Source of the DNA: Acidobacteriota bacterium
Lineage (GTDB): Bacteria > Acidobacteriota > Thermoanaerobaculia > Multivoradales > J023
Assembly (NCBI GenBank): GCA_029263395.1
Contig: JAJCXO010000154.1
Span: 1-64,000 of the forward strand
Direction: 5' to 3'
Length of the DNA stretch: 64,000 bases
A model generated the notes under the pieces. That model was given only the letters and a program-made list of their open reading frames with translations. It was not told the origin of the DNA and did not search any database. A program made the translations under genes and the position numbers. Within the stretch, counting starts at the first letter, position 1. The number at the start of each line of letters is the position of its first letter. Positions 27,610-36,493 of this stretch are shown here, in pieces.

Positions 27610-28777
27610 GGGACTCCCCTAACTCGGACGGCGTCGCGTCTGGATCAGTGAGACCAGGCGAGTCGACCGTATCGATTCGACGGCAGCGTTCGAGATAACG
27701 CCCCAGGGTGGCCAACAGGCTTGGAAGCCGACCCCGCGGTATGCGGAGCTGCTCGGCTAGCTGCCGGGTCGATCGCGGAGCGCTCACCTTGTCATGGTCC
27801 ATCGATTGATGGATTTCGACAGTATCTCCCAAAGCCTCGACCCGCAGGAAGCGCCACAAAGTCAGCAGGTGGCGCCGCGACTCCGGGCGCTGGGCCGAAC
27901 GTTCGAGACGCCGCTCGACGCAGGTCACCAATCGGTCGAAGTGTTCGCGTTCCTCGAAGTCGTTGGGCGGAACCACGTGTCGTGTCATAGTGTGGAATGA
28001 ATCATCAGGTTCGGCGGTTGCGATGCCTTCGGCGTCGCCCTGATAAAGGGCTGCCCACCGTGCCCGAACGTCATAACGCAGCGGATCCAGCAATTCACCG
28101 AAGCGAAACGAGCGGATCCCGTCCTCGCGAAGGCCCAGGATTTTGGCTTGCAGGTCGCTGATCAAAGCCTTGCGGGCGGCCCCGCGAACCGTCAGCAAAT
28201 CAGGCATGAGATGGTCATTCCAGGAGCGTACTCGAGCCCCGAGGTCGTTGCTGAGGGGAGTCTCGGACTCAATTTCGAAAAAGGCCAACAGAGTGCCACT
28301 GCGCAGTTTGGATCCAGCGTCGATGATCCTTAGCTGCTCGGCATTCACCAGGTTTTCGACGGCTGACCGAGCCATCTCATACGTCCGGAGCCCGATCGGA
28401 TCGTGCACCCGCTGACGATCGTGGATGAAGTGTCGAACGTTCAAGTGAATCAGACCCTCGATGGATTCCTTGACCCGCAACTGAGCACTCAAGCTTCGCA
28501 GACGGTGGCAAAAGATGTAAGTGAAGCTGTCGGCCACCAATTCTTCGAGGGCGTCGGTGCGTCTGTCAGCGAGTGTGTTGCTGCTGCCGTTTACCGAGAA
28601 CCAGGTCTCATAGCCGTAAACACCGAGGTAAGATGGTGGCTGATCCGCCATGCCCCGCCGACGTAGCTCGCGTCTCAGCAGTCGGCGCAAGGCCTGCCAC
28701 ACCGCGTCGAAGCGATCGGCAGGGATTTCCTCGCGGTTGGCGAGTGAGTAGATGAAGTCACTGAAGAAGCGGCTCAT
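27602..28777 (-). CDS. Sigma-factor-like DNA-binding protein
   Basis: The middle of this protein, beginning LEELVADSFTYIFCHRLR and continuing through HLNVRHFIHDRQRVHDP, resembles sigma-70 region 2. The C-terminal segment STRQLAEQLRIPRGRLPSLL looks like a region-4 helix-turn-helix. It is longer than ordinary ECF factors (391 residues from ATG 28777), with an extra ~100-residue middle. The frame is open from 28894. ATG 28777 or 28819 is preferred because a promoter-like element lies at 28898-28918 and the N-terminal 40 residues of the long form look non-conserved. It overlaps the membrane protein gene by 8 bp. Family assignment is by eye and moderate. Confidence 0.55.
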   Translation of the reverse strand: MSRFFSDFIYSLANREEIPADRFDAVWQALRRLLRRELRRRGMADQPPSYLGVYGYETWFSVNGSSNTLADRRTDALEELVADSFTYIFCHRLRSLSAQLRVKESIEGLIHLNVRHFIHDRQRVHDPIGLRTYEMARSAVENLVNAEQLRIIDAGSKLRSGTLLAFFEIESETPLSNDLGARVRSWNDHLMPDLLTVRGAARKALISDLQAKILGLREDGIRSFRFGELLDPLRYDVRARWAALYQGDAEGIATAEPDDSFHTMTRHVVPPNDFEEREHFDRLVTCVERRLERSAQRPESRRHLLTLWRFLRVEALGDTVEIHQSMDHDKVSAPRSTRQLAEQLRIPRGRLPSLLATLGRYLERCRRIDTVDSPGLTDPDATPSELGESHD

Positions 28778-28897
28778 CGATGGGAAACCCTTGGGATTCC
28801 AGCTTCGGAGCTCCGGCATGGAGCGTTCGGATGTGGCCTTGTTCGAAGGAGAGTCGATCGTGCCTGCCAGGGAACTCACGAACCCATACGCCACGAA

Positions 28898-28918
28898 TTC
28901 TAGACTAGATCCCGTCTA
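28898..28918 (-). promoter_or_regulatory. Promoter-like element upstream of the sigma-like gene
   Basis: On the minus strand the element reads AGACGGGATCTAG followed by TCTAGAAT. The 13-nt core AGACGGGATCTAG recurs exactly upstream of the phosphodiesterase gene (57603-57615), and GATCTAG with CTAGACT recurs upstream of arsI (28980-28989). TAGAAT could be a -10 box. Confidence 0.45.
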
Positions 28919-28963
28919 AGCACGTGGGTTGTCCGGTCGCCCTCCCTCCCTGAACCAGATAAC

Positions 28964-28989
28964 GGCAAAAACTAGATGCGATCTAGACT
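28964..28989 (+). promoter_or_regulatory. Promoter/operator-like element upstream of arsI
   Basis: GGCAAAA (28964-28970), 9 bp, then GATCTAGACT. Inside it, CTAGAT-GCG-ATCTAG (28972-28986) is a perfect inverted repeat. The same GGCAAAA ... GATCTAG arrangement occurs upstream of the phosphodiesterase gene with an 8-bp gap. TAGACT at 28984-28989 may be the -10. Confidence 0.45.
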
Positions 28990-29092
28990 GCCGCGCGGAT
29001 GAGCGAAGATGTTTGCATCCTTTGGCTCGCAACTCCGACTCCTTGGATAGCAGGACAAATCGATACCACGTTGACCAAGGAGATCAAAGACC

Positions 29093-29533
29093 ATGCAAAG
29101 ACTACACATCAACATCAAAGTCAAAGAGCTCGCTGAATCCGTTCGTTTCTATTCGACGTTGTTCGCCGCCGAGCCGACGGTCACCAAGTCGGACTATGCC
29201 AAGTGGATGCTCGACGATCCGCGAGTCAACTTCTCGATTGTCGAGGCTGAGGGTGGCGCGCTCGGCATCCAACATCTCGGCATCGAAGCGCAGACCGAAG
29301 ACGAGTTGCAAGACTTGCGGCGTCGTATCGGTTCGCTCGACGGCGAGGTATTCGACGAAGGCGATACCATCTGTTGTTACCACGCCTCGGACAAAACCTG
29401 GGTCACGGACGCGCAGGGGGTATCCTGGGAAACCTTCTACACGTCCGGCGAGGCCACCACGTTGACGAATCCGGCCGCTGAGGCGGACGCGGGCAACGAG
29501 ACGGCATGTTGCGAAACGACCTGTTGCAGCTGA
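29093..29533 (+). CDS. arsI: ArsI-like C-As lyase / CadI-family glyoxalase-fold protein
   Basis: This 146-residue vicinal-oxygen-chelate protein shows the ArsI pattern: metal ligands His5 (MQRLHI), His61 (GIQHLG) and Glu113 (SWETFY), and the vicinal pair Cys94-Cys95 (DTICCYH) that binds trivalent organoarsenical. ArsI cleaves the carbon-arsenic bond of methylarsenite and related compounds. Unlike the compact enzyme, it ends in a second cysteine cluster, CCETTCCS. A run resembling AAGGAG precedes the ATG. A sigZ-type gene follows after 44 bp, a partnership pointing to metalloid-responsive expression. CadI-type cadmium-induced proteins are the main alternative. Confidence 0.8.
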   Translation: MQRLHINIKVKELAESVRFYSTLFAAEPTVTKSDYAKWMLDDPRVNFSIVEAEGGALGIQHLGIEAQTEDELQDLRRRIGSLDGEVFDEGDTICCYHASDKTWVTDAQGVSWETFYTSGEATTLTNPAAEADAGNETACCETTCCS

Positions 29534-29577
29534 GCGACACGGTGCATCCAAGCAGGTATCCTCGGCAGGGAGACGTG

Positions 29578-30171
29578 ATGAGCCAACCGACACACGAAAC
29601 GATGTTAGAAACCTCGTGGGGACACTTCGTGGATGGGCTCCGGGCCTTCATCCGCCGTCGGGTACCTGCGCAGGATGCGGAAGATGTCGCGCAAGAGGCT
29701 CTACTACGGATCCACAAGAGCGCCGCTTCGTTGCGTGACCCGCAGCGCGTCCAGAGCTGGGTCTATTCGGTCGCCCGGCATGCGGTTGCCGACTACTACC
29801 GCACCCATCGACGGGTCGAAATTTCAGATTCGATCGAACTCGACGCGATGCCCGATCCGAGCGCTGGGATTGCCGAAAAGCTCGGCACGTTCGAGGGGGA
29901 TCACAGCACGCATGAGGAAGTCCTCTCTTGGTTGCGTCCGACCGCCGAACAATTGCCGGCTGGCTATCGCGAGGCGTTGCTGATGGCAGACTTCGAGGGC
30001 CTGACCCAGCGCGAGGTGGCAGCTGCCCTCAACTTGTCGCTGCCCGGGGCCAAGTCCCGCGTCCAGCGTGCTCGTCGCATGCTGGCAGCCGAGCTCGAAC
30101 GTTGTTGCTCGGTAGAGCTTGGACCCGAAGGCCAGGTCGAAGATTTTCGGCGGAACAACTGCGATTGTTGA
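29578..30171 (+). CDS. sigZ: SigZ-type ECF RNA polymerase sigma factor with Cys-rich tail
   Basis: This 197-residue ECF sigma factor has region 2 (DAEDVAQEALLRIHK, then RVQSWVYSVARHAVADYYR) and region 4 (LPAGYREALLMADFEGLTQREVA, quoted in parts). Its C-terminus carries RCCSVELG and ends NNCDC, a cysteine arrangement typical of the SigZ group and suited to binding metal or arsenite. ATG 29578 is preceded by GGGAG; the longer frame from 29506 overlaps arsI. No anti-sigma gene follows, so activity may be controlled by the Cys tail itself (inference). It is transcribed with arsI and converges with the diguanylate cyclase. Confidence 0.82.
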   Translation: MSQPTHETMLETSWGHFVDGLRAFIRRRVPAQDAEDVAQEALLRIHKSAASLRDPQRVQSWVYSVARHAVADYYRTHRRVEISDSIELDAMPDPSAGIAEKLGTFEGDHSTHEEVLSWLRPTAEQLPAGYREALLMADFEGLTQREVAAALNLSLPGAKSRVQRARRMLAAELERCCSVELGPEGQVEDFRRNNCDC

Positions 30172-30201
30172 CGGCCTGCGAGGGGTTTCAATCCGGTTTG
30201 G

Positions 30202-31371
30202 CTAACTGATCGTCAGTCGATTGCGGCCGGCTCGTTTCGATCGGTAAAGTGCTTTGTCGGCTGCCTTTAACACCTGCTCGGTCGTCCGGCGTTTGGGATT
30301 GCGATCGGCGACGCCAAAGCTGGCGGTGACTTTGAGTTTGCGGTCAGTGGAGCTGCCGCCACCTCGCTTGCGAGGTTTCTTCTTGGGGCGAGCTGGCCCG
30401 CGGACGACAAATGGTTGATCGGCGATCGAGCGCCTGAGATCTTCCAGATGAGCCGCTACGTCCTTCGCCGATCGGCGCGGGAAGAGCAAGGTGAATTCTT
30501 CGCCGCCGTAACGATAGGCGGTGCCGCCGCGAACTTTGGCGAGACGACTTGCTACCGATCGCAGCACTTGATCCCCAACCTCATGACCATGGCGATCGTT
30601 GAGGCGTTTGAAATGGTCGATATCAACCATGGCGATGGCATACCGGCGGCCGGGGTGACGCAGACTTTCCTCCAACGCACGGCGGGCCGGTAGGCCGGTC
30701 AAACCATCTTCGAACGCCAAAGAGAACGCGTTCTCGATTTGTGCGAGGACGAGGATCATGCCGCCCGCTGCGAGAAAGATACGTGGCTCCCGGGCAAGTT
30801 CGAAAGCCAGAAGTCCTGTCACCAGAGCCGCCATCAGGCCACCCTCGACCGGAGTGCCGCGGCGCCACCAGCAGATCGCGATGACAAAGGCCGGCAGGGC
30901 GAAACCAAGCCATACAACCTGGGGCAGTCGTAGGGTAGGTAGGGATTCGAACAGAGTGTGGAGGAGCACACGGTGGAGGCTAGCCAGTTCACCACGGGCG
31001 ATAGCGAACACAGCGAAGCTTTGCATGATCAACGCCGCACACCACAGCCAACCCGTATGGCTCGTCACGCGCCATTCGGCCTGCATTGCCAACGCCGCTA
31101 GGTTGAGCGGTAGTAGGAACGTGACCACCGGCAGCTGACTCAGGTTGAGGACCGCCGGTGTGATGGCCAACGACTCGGTCACCAGCGCCAGGGTCAGCGA
31201 AGCAGCTGCAAGCCGACCGCGACGGAAACGCCAAGCGAGCAGAAAGGCGACTCCGAACACCCCGCGGCTGGTCCATACCAGGGTTGCCAAGGGCAAGTCG
31301 ATGGTGATCCATCCCTGGTCCAAGGCATAGGCGGCGACGCACAGGGCGGCGGAGAGGATCGAGAAGCGCAT
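30202..31371 (-). CDS. Membrane GGDEF diguanylate cyclase
   Basis: The 389-residue product has about seven N-terminal membrane segments (~1-215) and a C-terminal GGDEF domain. The active-site signature is RYGGEEF, with upstream VDIDHFKRLNDRHGHEVGDQ contacting substrate, so it should make cyclic di-GMP. The allosteric I-site RxxD expected five residues before GGEEF is absent (RGGTAY instead). A Lys/Arg/Gly-rich insert (KKKPRKRGGGSS) interrupts the domain before the final ASFGVAD segment. It lies 28 bp downstream of a GT87-like protein, suggesting co-transcription. Confidence 0.88.
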   Translation of the reverse strand: MRFSILSAALCVAAYALDQGWITIDLPLATLVWTSRGVFGVAFLLAWRFRRGRLAAASLTLALVTESLAITPAVLNLSQLPVVTFLLPLNLAALAMQAEWRVTSHTGWLWCAALIMQSFAVFAIARGELASLHRVLLHTLFESLPTLRLPQVVWLGFALPAFVIAICWWRRGTPVEGGLMAALVTGLLAFELAREPRIFLAAGGMILVLAQIENAFSLAFEDGLTGLPARRALEESLRHPGRRYAIAMVDIDHFKRLNDRHGHEVGDQVLRSVASRLAKVRGGTAYRYGGEEFTLLFPRRSAKDVAAHLEDLRRSIADQPFVVRGPARPKKKPRKRGGGSSTDRKLKVTASFGVADRNPKRRTTEQVLKAADKALYRSKRAGRNRLTIS

Positions 31372-31399
31372 CGTGACGGTTGCTTATTCGCTCGAGCGG

Positions 31400-32635
31400 T
31401 CAATCGTTGTGAAGACCTTGCCAGGCTACGAAGCCTGCCAAGGCGATGAGCGTAGCGCTAGGGATCAGCAGCAACAGCGCCTCGATTGGCAACCACAGGT
31501 CATCGATAGCGCCAGCATTGTAAAAGAGCACCACGGCGGCGCCGAGGTAGATGAAGCTCGGTTCCGCCCAGGCGTGTTGTCGCCCGACACGTTTCTGCCA
31601 GCGGCGGCGGGCGAGAGACATCGCCATCGCCACCACCGGGAAGACGATCACCAGCGTGTGGCCCCAGATCAGCGGCGTTGCGAGGACTGACGCCGTAAGC
31701 GCTAAGGCCAGCCACCCAGACCGACTGGTGCGTACCCAGTAGCCCACGATCAACGTGACCGCGACGATCATGGCCAGCAGCCAGAGTCGGCCGATGCCCA
31801 GGTGCAGAACATCCGCCAGTCGATAGAGCGACCAGGTGCGAATGAATCCGATGCGCAGGACATCCTGCCCCAGCAGTTGGAAGAAATAGGGGAACGCGAA
31901 CCACAACAGCAGCGTGAGACCACCGCCGAGGATGCCGGCAAGTTGATGCGCTCGCGCTCTTTTCGTCGGCGGGGTGAACACCAGCAGTGGGAAGATCGCG
32001 GCCGCAATCGGTTTGAGGGTGACACTCAGGGCCAGCGCCGGGCCAGCGAGTAGTGGCTGTCTGCCGGCAAATACCAACGCCGGTAGCGCCAGGCCAATGG
32101 CCAGAAACGATAGGTTGCCGAGGTGAATACCCTCAGCGATACCAGGGGCGGCGATCAATAACAGACCCGCGAAGAAGATCCGCTCGAGCCAGGCTGAACG
32201 CTGTGCCGAAGCGTGGCCTAGGGTGTCATCGAGGCGTCGCCACCATGCGGCGGAAAGCCACAAGGTGATCAGCAGGCCGAGGTAGTTGCCGGCTCGCAAG
32301 GTGTAGCGCGCGGCGGGCATCCCGAGGGTCTCGGTTAGCCAGCTGCCAAACGTGGCAAATGCGGTCGGGTAGTAGTAGCCCCGAACCTCATAGGGTGACC
32401 GCCCCTCGTCTATCGCCTGAAACGCAAGCTCGTAAAGCGATTCGTCGATGTGGGCCACCGGTGCGCTGAGTGGCGTCCAATAGCGCGCTAGACCAACCAG
32501 CGCCAGGACAACCAACGCCAAGCAGTGCGCCTGCCATGGCAGAGCCCGCCACTCGTCGAACGCGGCAGTGAGCAGGTTGGGCGCTGAGCCCACCGCCTTC
32601 AGCTCGGTGGTCGAGCTTGAATCTGAAGACTCCAT
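31400..32635 (-). CDS. GT87-like polytopic glycosyltransferase
   Basis: This 411-residue protein has about ten membrane segments and a short first periplasmic loop with Asp/Glu residues (SAPVAHIDESLYE) after the first helix. This is the layout of polyprenyl-phosphate-sugar-dependent GT-C enzymes of the GT87/DUF2029 group, supported by the GNLSFLAIGLALPALVFAGR stretch. It would transfer a sugar to an acceptor on the periplasmic side; donor and acceptor are unknown. The GGDEF gene follows at 28 bp. Confidence 0.7.
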   Translation of the reverse strand: MESSDSSSTTELKAVGSAPNLLTAAFDEWRALPWQAHCLALVVLALVGLARYWTPLSAPVAHIDESLYELAFQAIDEGRSPYEVRGYYYPTAFATFGSWLTETLGMPAARYTLRAGNYLGLLITLWLSAAWWRRLDDTLGHASAQRSAWLERIFFAGLLLIAAPGIAEGIHLGNLSFLAIGLALPALVFAGRQPLLAGPALALSVTLKPIAAAIFPLLVFTPPTKRARAHQLAGILGGGLTLLLWFAFPYFFQLLGQDVLRIGFIRTWSLYRLADVLHLGIGRLWLLAMIVAVTLIVGYWVRTSRSGWLALALTASVLATPLIWGHTLVIVFPVVAMAMSLARRRWQKRVGRQHAWAEPSFIYLGAAVVLFYNAGAIDDLWLPIEALLLLIPSATLIALAGFVAWQGLHND

Positions 32636-32785
32636 GAACCACCGATCTTATCGACTTCCATGGTCGCCTGAGCGGGTTGCGTGCAGCGATCCCGGGCCGA
32701 CACAAGGCCGGCCCCTGCGGGATCATCCTCCCGGTTCGACTGTTTTTGTAGGGGCGAGCTTTGTGCCGCGCCTCACCGCTAGCTG

Positions 32786-35700
32786 TCAGTGAACAGCCGT
32801 GTCCCCTGCCAGAGCCGCGACGTTGGACGCCGAGACCTTCTTGACGTTGTCATTCGAGTTGCGGTCGATCAGCTTGTTGTAGGGATCGATGCCAGCCCGC
32901 ACCGGCTTGGCATCAACAATCAGTTCGAAGGTCACATCCGGTTGGGTGATATGCCGCTTCTCGAGTAGGAGCACGGTTTCCTGGCGTTTGCCATCCACCA
33001 CGGCTTCGCCAAACACACCGATGTCGATCCAATCGTTCAGCGCAACATCGGTTTCGGTACCCTCGCCATCGGCCCGGACCTTCCTCGCTTTGGCGTTGAG
33101 GGTGACGGCAAAGGTACCGTCCGGGCGTTCGGCGTAGCTGGCGTCTTCGACACGATTCTCGAACAAGGTGATGGTCTCGAACAGATCGGCCAACAGGGCT
33201 GGGCCGTCAACCTCTGCCATGTCTTGCGGCATTTCCAGGCGCAGGAACTCCATGAATTCGAGAGTATTCGTGTAAGGCGGTTGCTGGAACTTGACTGCTT
33301 CGACGAAACGAGCGAGGGCCCGATTGAGGTTGTCCTCACCGATCGCGTCGCGCAGTGCATACATGATCAAGCTGCCCTTGTTGTAGTGAATATAATTCTG
33401 GTCTTCGACCAACATCAGCGGCATCTCTTCGATCAACTCACCTCCGCGATTGCGCAAATAGCGATCCAGCTCATATTTTAGGAACCGGCGCATCTTCTCG
33501 GGACCATACTCCTGCTCCATGATCATCAAGGCCGAATGCTGAGCGAAAGTTTCCGAAAGCATCGTCCGTCCTTGCACGTTCCCCCCTATCACCTGGTGTG
33601 CCCACCATTGATGGGCGACCTCGTGGGCGGTGACATAAAACGGATAATCCAGTGCGGTATCGTCGCTCTCGTCGAAGTCCGCGATGAACCCGACACCTTC
33701 GGAAAATGGCACGGTATTGGGGAAAGACTGCGCAAACTTGACGTAGTTCGGAAACTCGATGATCCGCATCTGACGATGCTGGTAAGGACTGAAGTTGGCT
33801 TCGAAGTAATGAATCGATTTTTTAACAGAATCGATCATCCGGTCGACGTTGTAGTCGTGCCCTTGGTGATAAAAAACTTCGATTGCAATATCGCCGAGCT
33901 GGTCGCGTTGGACTTGGTAGTCAGCGGATAGGAACGCATAAAAATTCAAGATCGGCGCATCCATCTTGTAATGGAAGTACCGCCGACCATCTTCCGTCCA
34001 TTCTCTCTGCAGGTAACCTGGGGCGATCGCAATCTGATCCGGGTGCGTTGAGACCGTGGTCTCGAAGTGGATCCAATCGGCATCCGAGGCGATGTAGGCA
34101 TTACGACGTGCGAACAGGTCGTCTACCTTGGCCATACGGTGGGCAAGTGGCAAGCCGTATTTGCGTCGGGTGTTGCGATTGACGAGCTGCACCCGCTCGT
34201 TGTATCCGAAACTCGGGAAGTATTGTTTGTTGTTGAAGAAGGTCCCGTTGTGTACCACGGAGGTGTTGGAGCCGCTGTTGACGAAACCGAGGTTCTCGAC
34301 CGTCAGATCGAACCGTAACTCGGTCTCGGCGCCTGGTGCCAGTGGCTCGTCCAGGCGGTAGATGGTGTAGCCAAAGTCGTCGAATCGCGCCGACTCGGTA
34401 TGGGGTGGCAGATCGAGTGAGTTGATTTTTGCCTGTCGCGGGATGCTGAGATGTATTTCTTGCAAAGGCTCAGCGTTGCGGTTGATCAAGTGGTAACTGC
34501 CGCGAGCTTCGACCCGGCGTTCCTCGGGGAAGATGTCGACGTCGACTTCCACGCCTGAGATGCGGGGTAGTGCCACGTCTTTGTACTGCCGCAGCTCCTT
34601 TTCGTAGGTAGCCTGCCATGCTTCGCGCTGTCCCTTGGTGGTGTACTCATTGAGCACGTTGGTGTTGTAAAAGATCCATCCACCCACCGCGACGAAGGCC
34701 AACATCAAGCCTGCCAGGACGCCACGAATCGGACCGCGAAAGCGTTGGCGAGCGATGCGCAGCCGAGTCCGGAACGACGTGTCGGTGCCGCGCACCCATA
34801 GCAGCACTGAGAGGACGACGAGAATGGCTGCCGCCAGCGTCCAATAGAGGCTGAACCAGGCCACGGGTTGCACAAAATGGCCGTAACCGTTCATGTCGGA
34901 ATACGACGCCCGAGGCGTATTTCCGAAACGGTAGAGATTGTGCTCGAATCCCAAGTACGGCATCAGGCCTTTGCTGATCAAGTACAAAATCATCAACAGG
35001 AACCCGATGATTTTTCTACCCGCCGACACTTGAAAGAAGCTCGCCAGGACACAGGCCAGCAGGAACGGTATAACCGTCACCACAAAACCCTGGGCATACA
35101 CCGGTAGCTCAAAGTGGAAGTAGCCTCGGGACATCTGCACAACCATCGTGGCGATTATCCCGACGGCGAGGAATACCACCACCACGAACATTTGTGCGAC
35201 CAGTTTGGCCGCCAAGAAGACCCAATTCGGCGTTGGCATCGCGTCGACAATTTCGGACAGTTTGACGCTGCGCTCGCGCCAGATCAACTCGCCACTGTAA
35301 ATAGTGATGATGAAGACCAATAGGAAGACGTAGGCTCCTTGAATGGCGTAAAGCATCAAATGAGTGACGGGGTAGGCTGGCGTCCCGACGATTTGTCCCA
35401 CCGAACGTGCACCGCCGATCAGGTTGAACATCCCGAGGGCCAGAATCAGCAGGAAAGGGATACTCCGGAAGACTCCGAGGACCTCCAGCCGTGCTTGATG
35501 CAGGAATTGCCGCAGGGCAGTACTGTTCGTGAACACCGGCTGGATTTTGTTCAAACGTAGGGGAGCCTCGGTCGAGGTACCTGTAGTTGTTCCAGGCGTT
35601 GTTGTGGTGTCGACGGGAGCGGTCCTGTTGAGTGCGCTGCTGGCTGATTGTTTCCACCGTCGTCGACGCTGGCTGCTAAGGATTGCGATCGGCCGAAACA

Positions 35701-36478
35701 GTGCCAGCGAGCCGCCGAGGCACACCAGGCTCAGGGTTAGCCATAACAAGCGGTTGGTGAGCAGCAGGCCGGTGAGCTCGGGGAGTTGGGCGTTGCGTTC
35801 GACCAGCGTCCAATATTGGGTCGCTTGCTGAAACGCAGCACGACCGAAAGGATCAAGCAACGCGGCTGTTGCCTGATTGTCCAGGTCACCGACGAGTAAG
35901 CGGCTGAGAAAGTAAAAGGCAAGAAAACCGATCAGTCCGAGATAGGTCACAAAAACCTTGCGACTCAGGCTGGCGAGTGCAAAGAATACAGCACCGCAGA
36001 ACAGTAAGTTGGGAAAAGCCATTACCAGCAGACCAAAAAAATAAGGTACCAGCGTCACCGGGCCCAGCTGTTCTGGATCCACCCACGGCATCAGGCTGCC
36101 GACAAACATGCCGATGGCGGTCCCGGAGAATACTGCGCATGCGATCAGATAAGCACCGATGAAACGGCCCAGGAAATAGTCAACTTTGCGCACGGGTCGG
36201 GCAAAAAACAGCTCGTGGGTGTTGCGCTGGAAGTCGCGCAGGATAGCCCCTGCGACAAACACCGTCGTGATGAAGGTACCGATCAGGCTCATCTGGCCGA
36301 GCATCCCGACCACTACCCATGGGGCGTTGCGATGGACGTTACCCAACGCCCCGATGATCTGGAGACCATTAGTCGAGGTGGCGACGAAGGTCATGACGAT
36401 GAACAGACCGGTCACCAACCAGAACAGTGGCTGCCGGAGCTGGTAGGCAATCTCGAACCGTGCGATGCGGAATAACAT
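32786..36478 (-). CDS. ABC-2 permease fused to M1-family aminopeptidase
   Basis: This 1230-residue fusion has an N-terminal ABC-2 permease region with twelve or more hydrophobic segments (~1-610) and an exported M1 metallopeptidase region (~640-1130). The zinc motif HEVAHQWWAH lies near residue 950, with the third ligand Glu in MLSETFAQHSAL 18 residues later. A M1-type beta domain precedes it (RYFHYKMDAPILNFYAFLSADY region). Such fusions pair with a dedicated ATPase, here the gene 15 bp upstream. The peptidase is expected in the periplasm. Its usual GAMEN exopeptidase motif is not obvious, so substrate trimming mode is uncertain. Peptide export coupled to processing is a reasonable inference. 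Confidence 0.88.
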   Translation of the reverse strand: MLFRIARFEIAYQLRQPLFWLVTGLFIVMTFVATSTNGLQIIGALGNVHRNAPWVVVGMLGQMSLIGTFITTVFVAGAILRDFQRNTHELFFARPVRKVDYFLGRFIGAYLIACAVFSGTAIGMFVGSLMPWVDPEQLGPVTLVPYFFGLLVMAFPNLLFCGAVFFALASLSRKVFVTYLGLIGFLAFYFLSRLLVGDLDNQATAALLDPFGRAAFQQATQYWTLVERNAQLPELTGLLLTNRLLWLTLSLVCLGGSLALFRPIAILSSQRRRRWKQSASSALNRTAPVDTTTTPGTTTGTSTEAPLRLNKIQPVFTNSTALRQFLHQARLEVLGVFRSIPFLLILALGMFNLIGGARSVGQIVGTPAYPVTHLMLYAIQGAYVFLLVFIITIYSGELIWRERSVKLSEIVDAMPTPNWVFLAAKLVAQMFVVVVFLAVGIIATMVVQMSRGYFHFELPVYAQGFVVTVIPFLLACVLASFFQVSAGRKIIGFLLMILYLISKGLMPYLGFEHNLYRFGNTPRASYSDMNGYGHFVQPVAWFSLYWTLAAAILVVLSVLLWVRGTDTSFRTRLRIARQRFRGPIRGVLAGLMLAFVAVGGWIFYNTNVLNEYTTKGQREAWQATYEKELRQYKDVALPRISGVEVDVDIFPEERRVEARGSYHLINRNAEPLQEIHLSIPRQAKINSLDLPPHTESARFDDFGYTIYRLDEPLAPGAETELRFDLTVENLGFVNSGSNTSVVHNGTFFNNKQYFPSFGYNERVQLVNRNTRRKYGLPLAHRMAKVDDLFARRNAYIASDADWIHFETTVSTHPDQIAIAPGYLQREWTEDGRRYFHYKMDAPILNFYAFLSADYQVQRDQLGDIAIEVFYHQGHDYNVDRMIDSVKKSIHYFEANFSPYQHRQMRIIEFPNYVKFAQSFPNTVPFSEGVGFIADFDESDDTALDYPFYVTAHEVAHQWWAHQVIGGNVQGRTMLSETFAQHSALMIMEQEYGPEKMRRFLKYELDRYLRNRGGELIEEMPLMLVEDQNYIHYNKGSLIMYALRDAIGEDNLNRALARFVEAVKFQQPPYTNTLEFMEFLRLEMPQDMAEVDGPALLADLFETITLFENRVEDASYAERPDGTFAVTLNAKARKVRADGEGTETDVALNDWIDIGVFGEAVVDGKRQETVLLLEKRHITQPDVTFELIVDAKPVRAGIDPYNKLIDRNSNDNVKKVSASNVAALAGDTAVH

Positions 36479-36493
36479 GATGTCGACGCCTCC

